A stretch of DNA of 64,000 nt, from positions 62,212 through 126,211 of the forward strand of contig JAFDVO010000003.1 in assembly GCA_018268955.1 (NCBI GenBank), in the 5' to 3' direction. The notes below the pieces were generated by a model. The model ran no database searches. It was given only the letters and a program-made list of their open reading frames with translations, and was not told where the DNA came from. Shown here in pieces: positions 1-8,130 of this stretch. This DNA is from Acidobacteriota bacterium. Lineage in GTDB: Bacteria > Acidobacteriota > Vicinamibacteria > Vicinamibacterales > CAVVIG01. Numbering within the stretch: the first letter of the stretch is position 1; each line of letters opens with the position of its first letter. Made by a program: the position numbers and the translations under genes.

Positions 1-112
1 GGACGTGCTGGGCCAGCAACCGCGCGTCGAGGGCAGCTTCGTCCCTGGGAATGCCAGCAGCGCGGAACCGGCGCCTGGCGTCGGCGACAACGGCGTTGAT
101 TTCAATCGGCAT
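1..112 (-). CDS. prmC: Release factor glutamine methyltransferase, N-terminus (partial)
   Basis: The first 37 codons of a leftward gene run off the window edge. The start reads MPIEINAVVADARRRF and continues with DEAALDARLLAQHV. The DA-x-LL pattern is the usual N-terminal helix of PrmC/HemK, which methylates the Gln of the GGQ motif in release factors. It lies 30 bases downstream of prfA on the same strand, the classical prfA-prmC pairing. The methyltransferase domain is outside the window, so the call rests on this short N-terminus plus its neighbour. Confidence 0.75.
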   Translation of the reverse strand, partial: MPIEINAVVADARRRFRAAGIPRDEAALDARLLAQHV

Positions 113-142
113 CGCAGTCGCGGTCGATGCGCGCAGCGGGCG

Positions 143-1216
143 CTACGACACGGCCGTAGCGTCCTTCAGCTTCTCCGACTGGTAGTAGGTGCTCAACTGG
201 TCGATGAGCTCATCGAGCTCGCCGTTCATCACGTTCGTGAGCTGGTGCGTCGTGAAGTTGATCCGGTGGTCGGTGATGCGGCTCTGCGGGAAGTTGTAGG
301 TCCGGATCTTTTCGGACCGCTCGCCGGTACCCACCTGGTTCTTGCGGTCCTTGGCGATCGCGTCCTGCTGCTTCCGGAGTTCCATCTCGTACAGCCGTGA
401 GCGCAGCACCTTCATGGCCTTCGCGCGGTTCTTGATCTGCGACTTCTCGTCCTGCTGCGACACGACCAGTCCGGTCGGGATGTGCGTGATGCGCACGGCC
501 GAATAGGTGGTGTTCACGCTCTGGCCGCCCGGACCGCTCGAGCAGAACGTGTCGACGCGCAGGTCCTTCTCGTTGATCTGCACGTCCACTTCTTCGGCTT
601 CCGGCAGCACGGCAACCGTGGCCGTGGACGTGTGGATGCGCCCGCTGGCTTCGGTAGCGGGTACGCGCTGCACGCGGTGCACGCCGCTTTCGTACTTCAG
701 CTTGCTGTAGGCGCCGCGTCCCTCGATCGTCGCGATGCCTTCCTTCATCCCGCCGACACCCGACTCGCTGGTCGACATCATCTCGACGCGCCAGCCCTGC
801 TTCTCCGCGTACTTGCTGTACATGCGGAACAGCTCGCCAGCGAAGAGCGCCGCTTCATCGCCGCCGGTTCCGGCGCGGATTTCCAGGACGACGTTCTTCT
901 CGTCGTTCGGGTCCTTCGGGATGAGCAGGATCTTCAGCTCTCCCACGAGCGACTCGCGACGGGTCGCCAGCCCCTTGAGTTCTTCCTGAGCCAGCTCGCG
1001 CATGTCCGGGTCGCCGGCCTTGGCCAGTTCCTCGGTCTGCTCGAGATCGGTGAGCACAATCTTGTACTCGCGGTACTTCTCGACCGTCGGCTCGATGTCG
1101 GCGAGCGTCTTCGCCTGCTTCCGGTACTCAGTCGGATCGCTCTGCAGCTCCGCCGTGCCGAGCCGGTGCAGCAGCTCTTCGTACTGGTGTTCCAGGGCTT
1201 CCAGTTTGTCGAACAT
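143..1216 (-). CDS. prfA: Peptide chain release factor 1
   Basis: The 357-residue protein is full length for RF1, which reads UAA and UAG and triggers peptidyl-tRNA hydrolysis on the ribosome. The GGQ loop is visible as [18 protein letters not shown], followed by the RF1-type segment [21 protein letters not shown]. The GGQ glutamine is the target of PrmC, encoded next. Start is ATG at 1216. A compact inverted repeat sits between the moaD stop and this start. The gene is late in a leftward cluster that begins at aspA. RF2 is disfavoured because no in-frame stop or frameshift site is present and the sequence pattern is that of RF1. Confidence 0.97.
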   Translation of the reverse strand: MFDKLEALEHQYEELLHRLGTAELQSDPTEYRKQAKTLADIEPTVEKYREYKIVLTDLEQTEELAKAGDPDMRELAQEELKGLATRRESLVGELKILLIPKDPNDEKNVVLEIRAGTGGDEAALFAGELFRMYSKYAEKQGWRVEMMSTSESGVGGMKEGIATIEGRGAYSKLKYESGVHRVQRVPATEASGRIHTSTATVAVLPEAEEVDVQINEKDLRVDTFCSSGPGGQSVNTTYSAVRITHIPTGLVVSQQDEKSQIKNRAKAMKVLRSRLYEMELRKQQDAIAKDRKNQVGTGERSEKIRTYNFPQSRITDHRINFTTHQLTNVMNGELDELIDQLSTYYQSEKLKDATAVS

Positions 1217-1223
1217 AAAGGTT

Positions 1224-1240
1224 CGGGCGTCGAACGCCCG
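1224..1240. repeat. Perfect 7-bp inverted repeat between moaD and prfA
   Basis: CGGGCGT and ACGCCCG flank a three-base loop (CGA). It lies 8 bases upstream of the prfA ATG and 11 bases after the moaD stop. No T-tract follows on the minus strand, so it is not a standard intrinsic terminator. It could be a processing or attenuating hairpin, or a dispersed palindrome. Confidence 0.6.
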
Positions 1241-1251
1241 CTCTTACAAGC

Positions 1252-1497
1252 TTACCCGCCTGACACAGGCGGCAGGAATGCCACCTCATCGCCATCCGCG
1301 AGGACCTGATCGCGACGCGCATAATCGGCATTCACTGCCGTCGAGATCGATCGCTCGTACGAGCCGATCGAGGGGAACTCCGCGGCGAGCTGGTGCCAGA
1401 GCGCCCCGACGGTCGCACCGGGCGCCACGTCCCGCGTGAGCTCGGCCGCGCCGACCAGGTCCCGGAGTCGGGCAAAGAGCTTCACGGTCACGCGCAC
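1252..1497 (-). CDS. moaD: Molybdopterin synthase small subunit (MoaD, ThiS/MoaD family)
   Basis: This 81-residue ubiquitin-fold protein ends in PPVSGG. The C-terminal Gly-Gly is adenylated and thiocarboxylated to carry sulfur into molybdopterin. The N-terminus MRVTVKLFARLRDLVG is typical of MoaD. Its start overlaps the end of moaE by 10 bases, so the two synthase subunits are probably translationally coupled. ThiS is the alternative because thiD is nearby, but pairing with MoaE, the length and the LFARLRD motif favour MoaD. Confidence 0.93.
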   Translation of the reverse strand: MRVTVKLFARLRDLVGAAELTRDVAPGATVGALWHQLAAEFPSIGSYERSISTAVNADYARRDQVLADGDEVAFLPPVSGG

Positions 1498-1979
1498 GCG
1501 ATACGCTCCGCGTCAGCTCGTGCCTGGTCATCATCGGGATCGGCCGTCGCGCCCTCGATCCACACGTCGCCGCCTTCGAAGAACTCCCGTTTCCAGATCG
1601 GCGCGATCTGCTTGACCCGCTCGATGGCGTAGCGGCACGCCGAGAACGCGTGCCCGCGATGCGGCGACGCTGCCGCAATCGCCACGCTCGCGCCGCCGAT
1701 CTCGATGCGGCCGATGCGATGGTGGAGCGCGAGGCACACATCCGGCCAGCGCTGCCGAATCTCCTCGGCGATCCGCTCGAAGGCCTTGAGGGCCAGCGGT
1801 TCGTACCCCTCGTACTCGAGGTGGTGCACGACGCGGCCGATGTTGTGGTTGCGGACCAGGCCGAGGAAGGTGGCCACCGCGCCATCGGAGCCTGACGCGT
1901 CGCCCCGGTCCGTGACCGCCGCAATCAGCGGAAGAAGATCCAGCGGCTCAGGGCCGATGGCCAGCAGGGGAATGCCCAC
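1488..1979 (-). CDS. moaE: Molybdopterin synthase catalytic subunit
   Basis: The 163-residue protein binds precursor Z and receives sulfur from the MoaD tail to form molybdopterin. Family landmarks are GAVATFLGLVRNHN, HLEYEGYEPLA, the IGRIEIGGASVAIA strand, HRGHAFSACRYAIERVK and PIWKREFF, with the conserved lysines retained. The start is GTG at 1979, three bases from the thiD stop. No gene for earlier moco steps (moaA, moaC) is in the window. fdhE and a MobA/MocA-like enzyme lie a few kb away. Confidence 0.95.
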   Translation of the reverse strand: MGIPLLAIGPEPLDLLPLIAAVTDRGDASGSDGAVATFLGLVRNHNIGRVVHHLEYEGYEPLALKAFERIAEEIRQRWPDVCLALHHRIGRIEIGGASVAIAAASPHRGHAFSACRYAIERVKQIAPIWKREFFEGGDVWIEGATADPDDDQARADAERIACA

Positions 1980-1982
1980 CAG

Positions 1983-2792
1983 CTAAGTATATAGGCCCGT
2001 GGAGTTCCAGAAGTGGTCGAGCGGCCCGTGTCCGTGCCCGATCGCGAGTCCGTGCCGGATGGCGCCGGCCACATAGGCCTGGGCGCGGCGCACCGCGTCG
2101 ACGAGCGGATCCCCAAGTGCGAGGCGTGCCGCGATCGCCGACGCGAAAGTGCAGCCGGTGCCGTGCGTGTTCCGCGTGGCGACACGCGGCGTGGAGAACG
2201 TGTGAAACACCGAGCCATCGAACAGCAGGTCGATCAGGTCGTCGCCCTGTCCGTGCCCGCCCTTCACGACCACCGCGGACGGACCGAGCCGATGGATCCG
2301 CTCAGCTGCCGCCTTCGCCTCATCCAGGTTCCGTATCGATCGGCCGCTGAGCACTTCGGCTTCCGGGATGTTCGGCGTGACCACCAGCGCGCGGCGGAGC
2401 AGCTCACCCTTCATCGCGGTTAGCGCATCGTCATCCATCAGCCGATCGCCGCTCTTCGCCACCATCACGGGGTCGACGACGACCAGCGGCAGCTGCAACT
2501 CGGAGATTGCGGCTGCGACCGCTTCGACGATCGCGGCCGACGCCAGCATGCCGGTCTTTGTCGCGGCCACGTGGAAGTCGGACGCGACGGCTTCGATCTG
2601 CGCGGTGACCAGGTCGGCAGGGAGCGCCTGCGCGGCGGTGACGCCACGCGTGTTCTGGGCGGTGATGGCGGTGATGGCGCAGGTTCCGAAGACGCCGAGT
2701 GCGGCAAAGGTCTTCAGGTCGGCCTGGATGCCGGCGCCGCCGCCCGAGTCGGACCCCGCAATGGTGAGGGCAACCTTGACGTGTCGTGTCAT
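1983..2792 (-). CDS. thiD: Hydroxymethylpyrimidine/phosphomethylpyrimidine kinase
   Basis: The 269-residue ribokinase-fold enzyme phosphorylates HMP and HMP-P in thiamine biosynthesis. It shows the ThiD signatures [22 protein letters not shown] near the N-terminus, [15 protein letters not shown] in the middle and [15 protein letters not shown] near the C-terminus, the last carrying the anion-hole glycines and catalytic Cys/Asp region. Length is normal for a stand-alone ThiD without a ThiE or TenA fusion. It sits between a secreted methyltransferase and moaE on the same strand, with no other thi genes in view. Confidence 0.95.
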   Translation of the reverse strand: MTRHVKVALTIAGSDSGGGAGIQADLKTFAALGVFGTCAITAITAQNTRGVTAAQALPADLVTAQIEAVASDFHVAATKTGMLASAAIVEAVAAAISELQLPLVVVDPVMVAKSGDRLMDDDALTAMKGELLRRALVVTPNIPEAEVLSGRSIRNLDEAKAAAERIHRLGPSAVVVKGGHGQGDDLIDLLFDGSVFHTFSTPRVATRNTHGTGCTFASAIAARLALGDPLVDAVRRAQAYVAGAIRHGLAIGHGHGPLDHFWNSTGLYT

Positions 2793-2808
2793 GCGCGTGA
2801 GTACGTGG

Positions 2809-3567
2809 TCAGCTCGTCCGGCGTGATGGCGCGGGCGCCTTCCCGAAGACGAGCAAATACTGGAACGGCGGCACGGACTCGCGCCCCTGCAGCTGCAGCC
2901 CGACCGATTCGGCCGTCTCGATGATCACCTCGGGCTTCACCCGATCCTCCGCGGCCGGGCCAGGACCCCCATCACCCGGCAGGAAGTCGACAATGCCCAC
3001 GTGCCCCTGGGGCTTGAGGGCACGCATCACGTTGCCGAGCAGGTCGCGAATCACCTGCGGCTTCGTCGGCTCGTCCATCTCCCGGTAGGCATCGACGATC
3101 AGGACGGCGTCCAGTTCGCCGGGGGCGAGGCGCGGATCGGTTGGCGTCCCAAGGACCGTTCGCACGTTGGTCAGCCCTTCCTGCTGCACGCGACGGTTGA
3201 TCGCCTCGATCATCTGCGGCTGGATGTCCTGCGCGTACACGATGCCGTTCGGCCCCACGCGACGGGCCAGGCGGATGGTGAACCAGCCGCCGCCGGCTCC
3301 GAGATCCGCCACCCTCGCGCCGTCCGCGATCCCGAGAGCATCCATGATCAGGTCCGGCTTGTTCCACTCGTCGCGGTCGGGCGCCGACAGCAGGCCGAGG
3401 TCCTGCGGTGGAAACAGCTTGTGCTGTCGCGGGGGCGTGGGAGCCGATGCGGGCCGGTTCTGGCCCGGCGCAGCAGCTCCCTGCACCTGCGCGTGCGTGC
3501 CGCCGGAGAGCAGTGACATGGAGGCCGCCAGTGCAGCCGCACCCGCGATTGCCCGAGGCGCCTTCAC
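2809..3567 (-). CDS. Exported class I SAM-dependent methyltransferase-like protein
   Basis: This 252-residue protein begins with a Sec-type signal ([20 protein letters not shown], cleavage probably after THAQ), so it should be periplasmic. The mature part has a Rossmann methyltransferase core: [20 protein letters not shown] (motif I), [14 protein letters not shown] (motif II) and [13 protein letters not shown] (motif IV). Export of a SAM enzyme is puzzling because SAM is cytoplasmic, although this secreted family is recurrent in soil bacteria. Its start overlaps the aspA end by 4 bases. Substrate unknown. Confidence 0.8.
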   Translation of the reverse strand: MKAPRAIAGAAALAASMSLLSGGTHAQVQGAAAPGQNRPASAPTPPRQHKLFPPQDLGLLSAPDRDEWNKPDLIMDALGIADGARVADLGAGGGWFTIRLARRVGPNGIVYAQDIQPQMIEAINRRVQQEGLTNVRTVLGTPTDPRLAPGELDAVLIVDAYREMDEPTKPQVIRDLLGNVMRALKPQGHVGIVDFLPGDGGPGPAAEDRVKPEVIIETAESVGLQLQGRESVPPFQYLLVFGKAPAPSRRTS

Positions 3568-5054
3568 TGCGTCTCCTTCTTCGGCGGTGCCTGGTCGCCC
3601 TCCGGCCCTTCCTGCCCCACCCGCCCTGCCTGCCCGTCCAGCGGTCCGACCTGCCGGTCCTGCCCAACGATGCCACCGCGGGTCATCTCCGCGACCGACA
3701 GGACGGCGTCGAGTGTCGCGGCATCCAGCAGGCCGCGCTCGAGTACCACCTCGCGAACGCTCCGTCCGGTGCGGACGGCTGTCTTCGCCACGTCTGCCGT
3801 GGCGGCGTAGCCGATGTACGGGTTCAGCGCGGTCGCCGCGGCCGTGCTCCGGTCCAGCAGTTCACGCGCGCGAGCCGCATCGACGGTGAGCCCATCGACG
3901 CAGCGCACCCGAAGCGACGTCATCGCATTCCGAAGGATGGTCGACGCGTGCAGCGCATTCCAGGCGATGACCGGCATCATCACGTTCAGTTCGAGCTGGC
4001 CCGCCTCGCAGGCGAGTGCCACCGTCTGGTCGCAGCCCATGACCTGGAAGCAGACCTGGTTGACCATTTCCGGAATCGACGGGTTCACCTTGCCGGGCAT
4101 GATGGACGACCCGGGTTGCACCGCTGGCAAGATCACTTCGGACAGCCCGGCGCGCGGCCCCATGCTCAGCAGCCGCAGGTCACTGGCAATCTTGCCCAGT
4201 TCCACGGCGAGGCGGCGCAGTGCGCCCGAGTAGGCGAGCACGTCGCCCATGCTCTGGGTGACGCGGAACAGATTCTCCGCCGGACGGAGTGCCAGTCCGG
4301 TGAGGCGCGCCAGGTTCTCGACCACTGTCGTCCGGTACTCGTGGCCGGCGTTGAGGCCGGTGCCCACGGCCGTGGCGCCGATGTTGAGCTCCTGCAGTTG
4401 CTCCGCAGCGGCCGCCACATCGTCCGTGCCGCGGCGCAGGCACGAGGCGTAGCCGCTGAACTCCTGGCCGAACGTCATCGGGACGGCATCCTGCAGGTGC
4501 GTCCGGCCGGTCTTGAGGACCTCGCCAAAGGCGTCTGCCTTGGCCGCGAAACTCTCGATCAGTTCGCGCGCTTCCGCAACGAGTGGCCGATGCGCGAGAA
4601 GGAGCGCCACCCGGGTCGACGTCGGGAAGACGTCGTTCGTGGACTGCCCCATATTGACGTGGTCGTTCGGGTGCACGCGGTCGTACACGCCGCGCGCAGC
4701 CCCGAGGAGCTCCGCCGCCCGGTTCGCGAGCACCTCGTTCGCGTTCATGTTGTGCGACGTGCCGGCTCCAGCCTGATACACATCGACCACGAACTGGTCG
4801 CGCAGGCCTCCGGCAAGTACCTCGTCGGCGGCGGCGATGATGGCGTCGGCCGTCGTCGGCTCCAGCCGGCCGAGTATGCGGTTGGCCTCGGCCGCGGCAC
4901 GCTTGACGAGCACCGTGGCGGTGACGAGGTCGGCGGGGGCCCGAAGGCCGCTGATGGGGAAGTTCTCGACCGCGCGCGCGGTCTGCACGCCGTAGTAGGC
5001 GTCCGCAGGGACATTCAGCGGGCCCAGCGGATCACGCTCGGTGCGGAACGCCAT
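3564..5054 (-). CDS. aspA: Aspartate ammonia-lyase (fumarase II/aspartase family)
   Basis: The 496-residue enzyme would deaminate L-aspartate to fumarate plus ammonia in the cytoplasm. The lyase signature is PGSSIMPGKVNPSIPEM. The flanking NQVCFQVMGCD and the N-terminal PADAYYGVQTARAVENFPIS resemble aspartases more than FumC fumarases, which have YWGAQTQRS. Start is ATG at 5054; a TTG nine bases upstream would fall against the -10 box. The product could feed the class I fumarase encoded divergently. The last 35 or so residues (GQDRQVGPLDGQAGRVGQ and on) are Gly/Gln-rich and come from a tandem GGGCAGG-like repeat, so the C-terminus looks repeat-derived. FumC cannot be fully excluded. Confidence 0.82.
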   Translation of the reverse strand: MAFRTERDPLGPLNVPADAYYGVQTARAVENFPISGLRAPADLVTATVLVKRAAAEANRILGRLEPTTADAIIAAADEVLAGGLRDQFVVDVYQAGAGTSHNMNANEVLANRAAELLGAARGVYDRVHPNDHVNMGQSTNDVFPTSTRVALLLAHRPLVAEARELIESFAAKADAFGEVLKTGRTHLQDAVPMTFGQEFSGYASCLRRGTDDVAAAAEQLQELNIGATAVGTGLNAGHEYRTTVVENLARLTGLALRPAENLFRVTQSMGDVLAYSGALRRLAVELGKIASDLRLLSMGPRAGLSEVILPAVQPGSSIMPGKVNPSIPEMVNQVCFQVMGCDQTVALACEAGQLELNVMMPVIAWNALHASTILRNAMTSLRVRCVDGLTVDAARARELLDRSTAAATALNPYIGYAATADVAKTAVRTGRSVREVVLERGLLDAATLDAVLSVAEMTRGGIVGQDRQVGPLDGQAGRVGQEGPEGDQAPPKKETQ

Positions 5055-5062
5055 AGGCGACA

Positions 5063-5068
5063 ATTATA
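5063..5068 (-). promoter_or_regulatory. -10 box (TATAAT) for aspA, leaderless spacing
   Basis: On the minus strand a perfect TATAAT ends exactly 8 bases before the aspA ATG. No convincing -35 is seen. With the usual spacing, transcription would begin within a few bases of the start codon. It would drive the aspA-to-prmC unit. Confidence 0.6.
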
Positions 5069-5130
5069 CTGACTGGTCGGATGCGTGCCGGGCAGAGCCG
5101 AGCGCCCGTCGCTCACTCAGCTCGTGCGTG

Positions 5131-5168
5131 TCACTTCTGATTTCTGACGTCTAACTTCTAACTTCCCG
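5131..5168 (+). repeat. TTCTGA/CTAACTTC phrase repeat upstream of the fumarase gene
   Basis: An AT-richer tract of short imperfect units (ACTTCTGATTTCTGACGTC, then CTAACTTCTAACTTC) stands out from the surrounding high-GC DNA. It ends just before the fumarase ribosome-binding region. The same family appears inside fdhE at 7081-7116. Confidence 0.7.
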
Positions 5169-5179
5169 TAAGGCTCCCC

Positions 5180-6700
5180 ATGCTGCCGTCGTTCTTCGAG
5201 AGCGTGCTCGCCCTGATTGTTCGCACCTCAACTGATCTGCCGCCAGACGTGCGCGCCGCCATGAAGCACGCACTGAACACCGAGCCCGAGGGAACGCGGG
5301 CCGGCCAGGCCCTGAACATCATCGCGCAGAACATCGACCTCGCCGTGGACAACGAGGGCGCCATCTGCCAGGACACCGGCATGCCGACCTTCGAGGTGCA
5401 CGTGCCGGTCGGGGCGAACCAGATCTGGATGCGCCAGCAGATCCGCGAGGCGGTTGCCGAGGCGACGCGACGCGGAAAGCTTCGCCCGAACTCGGTCGAT
5501 TCGATTACCGGCACGAACTCGGGAAACAACCTTGGGCCCGGCACCCCGATCATCCATTTCGATCAGTGGGAGCGGGACGAGATCGAGATCAAGCTGATTC
5601 TCAAGGGCGGCGGCTGCGAGAACACGAACGCACAGTACGCGCTGCCGATGGAACTGCCGCACCTCGGTCGCGCGGACAGGTCGCTCGAGGGCGTCCGCAA
5701 GTGCATCCTGCACGCGGTGTGGAACGCGCAGGGCAAGGGCTGCAGTCCCGGCGCTGTTGGCGTCTGCGTCGGCGGCGACCGCACGTCCGGGTACCTGCAC
5801 GCCAAGGAGCAGTTGTTCCGCTCGCTCGATGACGTGAACCCCGACCCGCGGCTGGCGGAACTCGAGGCGTCGATCATGTCGACGGTCAACAACCTGGAGA
5901 TCGGCCCGATGGGGTTCGGCGGGAAGGTGACGCTGATCGGCTGCAAGGTCGGCGCGCTCAACCGACTGCCCGCCAGCTTCTTCGTGTCGGTCGCGTACGA
6001 CTGCTGGGCCTTCCGTCGGCTCGGCGTCCTGCTGGACGCGAAGTCGGGAGCCATCAACAGCTGGCTCTATCGTGATCCGTCACACCCAATCATCCCGATG
6101 CTCGACCAGTCAGGCTTCGTCCGCACCGGTCGCGAAGTCCGTCTGCAGGCGCCGCTCACCGAGGAGGCGGTCAGGCAGCTGAAGGTGGGCGACGTCGTCC
6201 TCATCTCAGGACGCATGTTCACCGGGCGTGACGCGGTGCACTCGCACCTGATGAAGCACGAGCCTCCAGTGGATCTGAATGGCTCGGTGCTCTATCACTG
6301 CGGGCCTGTCGTGGTGAAGGATGCGGACGGTCGCTATCGCGTGACCGCGGCCGGTCCGACGACGAGCATTCGCGAGGAGCCGTATCAGGGCGACATCATC
6401 AAGCGCTACGGCGTCCGGGCCGTGATCGGCAAGGGCGGCATGGGCGCGAAGACACTGGCGGCGATGAAGGACTTCGGCGCGGTCTACCTGAACGCGATTG
6501 GCGGCGCGGCGCAGTTCTACGCGCGCGCGATCACGCAGGTGGACGACGTGTCGCTGCTGGAGTTCGGGACGCCCGAAGCGATGTGGCACCTGCAGGTGGA
6601 GGACTTCCCGGCGATCGTCACGATGGATGCGCACGGCAACAGCCTGCACAAGGACATCGAGACCGAGTCGGGCAAGCAGCTCGAAGTGGTCGGGGGATAA
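5180..6700 (+). CDS. fumA: Class I (iron-sulfur) fumarate hydratase
   Basis: The 506-residue single-chain enzyme has both the alpha half (about 1-290) and the beta half (about 310-500) of class I fumarases/tartrate dehydratases. It would interconvert fumarate and malate in the TCA cycle with an oxygen-sensitive [4Fe-4S] cluster. Likely cluster ligands are Cys63 (AICQDTGMPT), Cys188 (GKGCSPGAVGV) and Cys275 (VAYDCWAFRR); the spacing matches the family. The beta half carries GPTTSIREEPYQ and IGKGGMGAKTLAAMKDFGAVYLN. It is divergent from aspA, whose product is its substrate. Tartrate dehydratase is a less likely alternative. Confidence 0.93.
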   Translation: MLPSFFESVLALIVRTSTDLPPDVRAAMKHALNTEPEGTRAGQALNIIAQNIDLAVDNEGAICQDTGMPTFEVHVPVGANQIWMRQQIREAVAEATRRGKLRPNSVDSITGTNSGNNLGPGTPIIHFDQWERDEIEIKLILKGGGCENTNAQYALPMELPHLGRADRSLEGVRKCILHAVWNAQGKGCSPGAVGVCVGGDRTSGYLHAKEQLFRSLDDVNPDPRLAELEASIMSTVNNLEIGPMGFGGKVTLIGCKVGALNRLPASFFVSVAYDCWAFRRLGVLLDAKSGAINSWLYRDPSHPIIPMLDQSGFVRTGREVRLQAPLTEEAVRQLKVGDVVLISGRMFTGRDAVHSHLMKHEPPVDLNGSVLYHCGPVVVKDADGRYRVTAAGPTTSIREEPYQGDIIKRYGVRAVIGKGGMGAKTLAAMKDFGAVYLNAIGGAAQFYARAITQVDDVSLLEFGTPEAMWHLQVEDFPAIVTMDAHGNSLHKDIETESGKQLEVVGG

Positions 6701-6754
6701 CGGAAGTCACGAGCACGGACGCTACCCGCGGTGGCGTCCGTCTTCGTCGTCCTG

Positions 6755-7747
6755 TTACCGGCGTGTCTTGAAACTCCTGATGGCCGGACGTGCGGCGCCG
6801 TGCTGCATCGCGAGGAGGTCCAGGTCCATCGAGTCCAGATCGGCGATGGCGAGCAGGGGAAACGGCAGCGACTCGGGCTCATCGAGGATCTTGATGTAGC
6901 CGCGGCACGCGCCACAGCTCTGTATCTGCCGGTGTGGGCGTGCGGCATCCGGGACGAGGGTGTTGGTCCGGTCTGCCGCCGTGGCGCAGTACACGCATGA
7001 GCCTTCTGCCAGTTCCCACGTCGCCGCGCAGAACGAACAGCGCAGCCTCCGCCATGAACACGCCGTCAAGGGCGGCGGTTCAGTTCTGGCTTCTGCATTT
7101 TGAGTTCTGACTGCCGAATCGCCCGCGTGTTCGGCGTAGGCCGGCCAGCTACCGCAGAGCGGGCAGTAGCCGTGGGTCCACGTGTCGAGCGCCTGGCGCA
7201 AGGGTGATCCTGGCTGCGCGCTGCCGAAGACCGTCTGCAGCAGGGCGTGCGCGAATGGCGCCGTTGCGAGGTCGCAGACCAGCCACAGCAGGTCATGGCC
7301 GAGGCCAGCCTTCGTGGCAAACGCGCGGAGCAGACCCTGTTCGCGCCGCAGAGCCAGGGTGAGCAGGGTTGCCAGGTCCAGCCGTCCGCCGTCGATCGCC
7401 GACCTGATGCTCCTGGTCGCCTCGCCGCCGCCCCCTTCCGCCAGCGCGCCGACCAGCGCGATGAGGGCCGGCTGGAGCAGGGCAATCGGAGGCTGGATCG
7501 GCTCACCCGCGAGGGCGGGGATCCCGCCAGCCAGCTTCGTCGTCACATATCGGGGGGGAAGTGACAGCCGCGGCGCCCGCCCACTGCCCAGCGCCTCGTT
7601 CGTGTCGAGCACCACGTCCAGCAACCGCCGCTGCAGGGCCACGGCCGGATGGAGGTTCGGCTTGGCGGCGAGCATGGCGGACCAGCGCGCCTCGGCCAGT
7701 GCGCGGCGCTCGCGCGCGTCCGAGGGGGACAGCTCGACGTAAGGCAT
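6755..7747 (-). CDS. fdhE: Formate dehydrogenase accessory protein FdhE
   Basis: The 330-residue protein has the FdhE layout: a helical N-terminal half and a C-terminal part with four Cys pairs, CPLCGSWP, CSFC, CVYC and CGACRGYIK, that bind iron or zinc. FdhE helps mature formate dehydrogenase-N/O. ATG at 7747 is chosen (MPYVELSPSDARER); a longer frame would run antisense into erpA. No formate dehydrogenase structural gene is in the window. Between the first and second Cys pairs (residues about 210-222) the protein reads AVRTQNAEARTEPPP. That stretch is encoded by a TTCTGA-type phrase repeat and looks like an insertion. Confidence 0.88.
   Translation of the reverse strand: MPYVELSPSDARERRALAEARWSAMLAAKPNLHPAVALQRRLLDVVLDTNEALGSGRAPRLSLPPRYVTTKLAGGIPALAGEPIQPPIALLQPALIALVGALAEGGGGEATRSIRSAIDGGRLDLATLLTLALRREQGLLRAFATKAGLGHDLLWLVCDLATAPFAHALLQTVFGSAQPGSPLRQALDTWTHGYCPLCGSWPAYAEHAGDSAVRTQNAEARTEPPPLTACSWRRLRCSFCAATWELAEGSCVYCATAADRTNTLVPDAARPHRQIQSCGACRGYIKILDEPESLPFPLLAIADLDSMDLDLLAMQHGAARPAIRSFKTRR
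7081..7116 (+). repeat. TTCTG-type phrase repeat embedded in fdhE
   Basis: The plus strand reads CAGTTCTGGCTTCTGC then ATTTTGAGTTCTGACTGCC. This is the same low-complexity family as 5131-5168, but here it lies in frame inside a coding region. Base composition is visibly AT-richer than the flanking codons. Confidence 0.65.
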
Positions 7748-7757
7748 GAACCGTGAA

Positions 7758-7766
7758 TGGTATAAT
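7758..7766 (+). promoter_or_regulatory. Extended -10 (TGG-TATAAT) for erpA
   Basis: TGGTATAAT ends 27 bases before the erpA ATG, and GGGAGA near 7780 provides the Shine-Dalgarno. The box lies just upstream of the divergent fdhE start (7747). A -35 is not obvious, which fits an extended -10 promoter. Confidence 0.6.
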
Positions 7767-7793
7767 GGCGAGGTTGCCTGGGAGAAACGCAAG

Positions 7794-8123
7794 ATGATCA
7801 ACGTCTCGGAAACCGCAGCAGTCAAGATCAACGAGCTTCTGGTCGAGGAAAACAAGCCCGGTAGCGCCCTCCGCGTGTTCGTGCAGGGCGGCGGCTGCTC
7901 GGGATTCCAGTACGGGCTGATGATCGAGGAGAACGGCCAGGGCGCCGGCGACATCGTGTACGAGTCCAACGGCGTGAAGCTGCTCGTGGACCCGATCAGC
8001 GTTCGGTACCTCGGCGGGGCGGAAGTCGACTTCGTCGACACCGTCACCGGCGGTGGCTTCACGATCAAGAACCCGAACGCCAAGTCCACCTGCGGCTGCG
8101 GGTCGTCCTTCTCGGTCGACTAA
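7794..8123 (+). CDS. erpA: Iron-sulfur cluster insertion protein, A-type carrier (ErpA/IscA/SufA)
   Basis: The 109-residue protein has the three invariant cysteines of A-type Fe-S carriers: Cys35 in QGGGCSGFQYG, and Cys100 and Cys102 in STCGCGSSF near the C-terminus. It delivers clusters to apo-enzymes. ATG at 7794 is preferred over upstream in-frame codons because it matches family length, follows a GGGAGA ribosome site and lies downstream of the TATAAT box. ErpA is favoured over IscA by the GGAEVDFVDT and NPNAKSTCGCG wording, though paralogues are hard to tell apart. It is followed after 7 bases by a Fur-rubrerythrin fusion, suggesting an iron/Fe-S theme. Confidence 0.9.
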   Translation: MINVSETAAVKINELLVEENKPGSALRVFVQGGGCSGFQYGLMIEENGQGAGDIVYESNGVKLLVDPISVRYLGGAEVDFVDTVTGGGFTIKNPNAKSTCGCGSSFSVD

Positions 8124-8130
8124 CACCCGC

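Noticed and set aside
482..1309. 275-residue plus-strand frame across prfA
   Set aside because: Antisense shadow; prfA is full length with GGQ and RF1 motifs.
7748..8089. 114-residue N-terminal extension of fdhE
   Set aside because: It is antisense to erpA, and the family N-terminus begins at ATG 7747.
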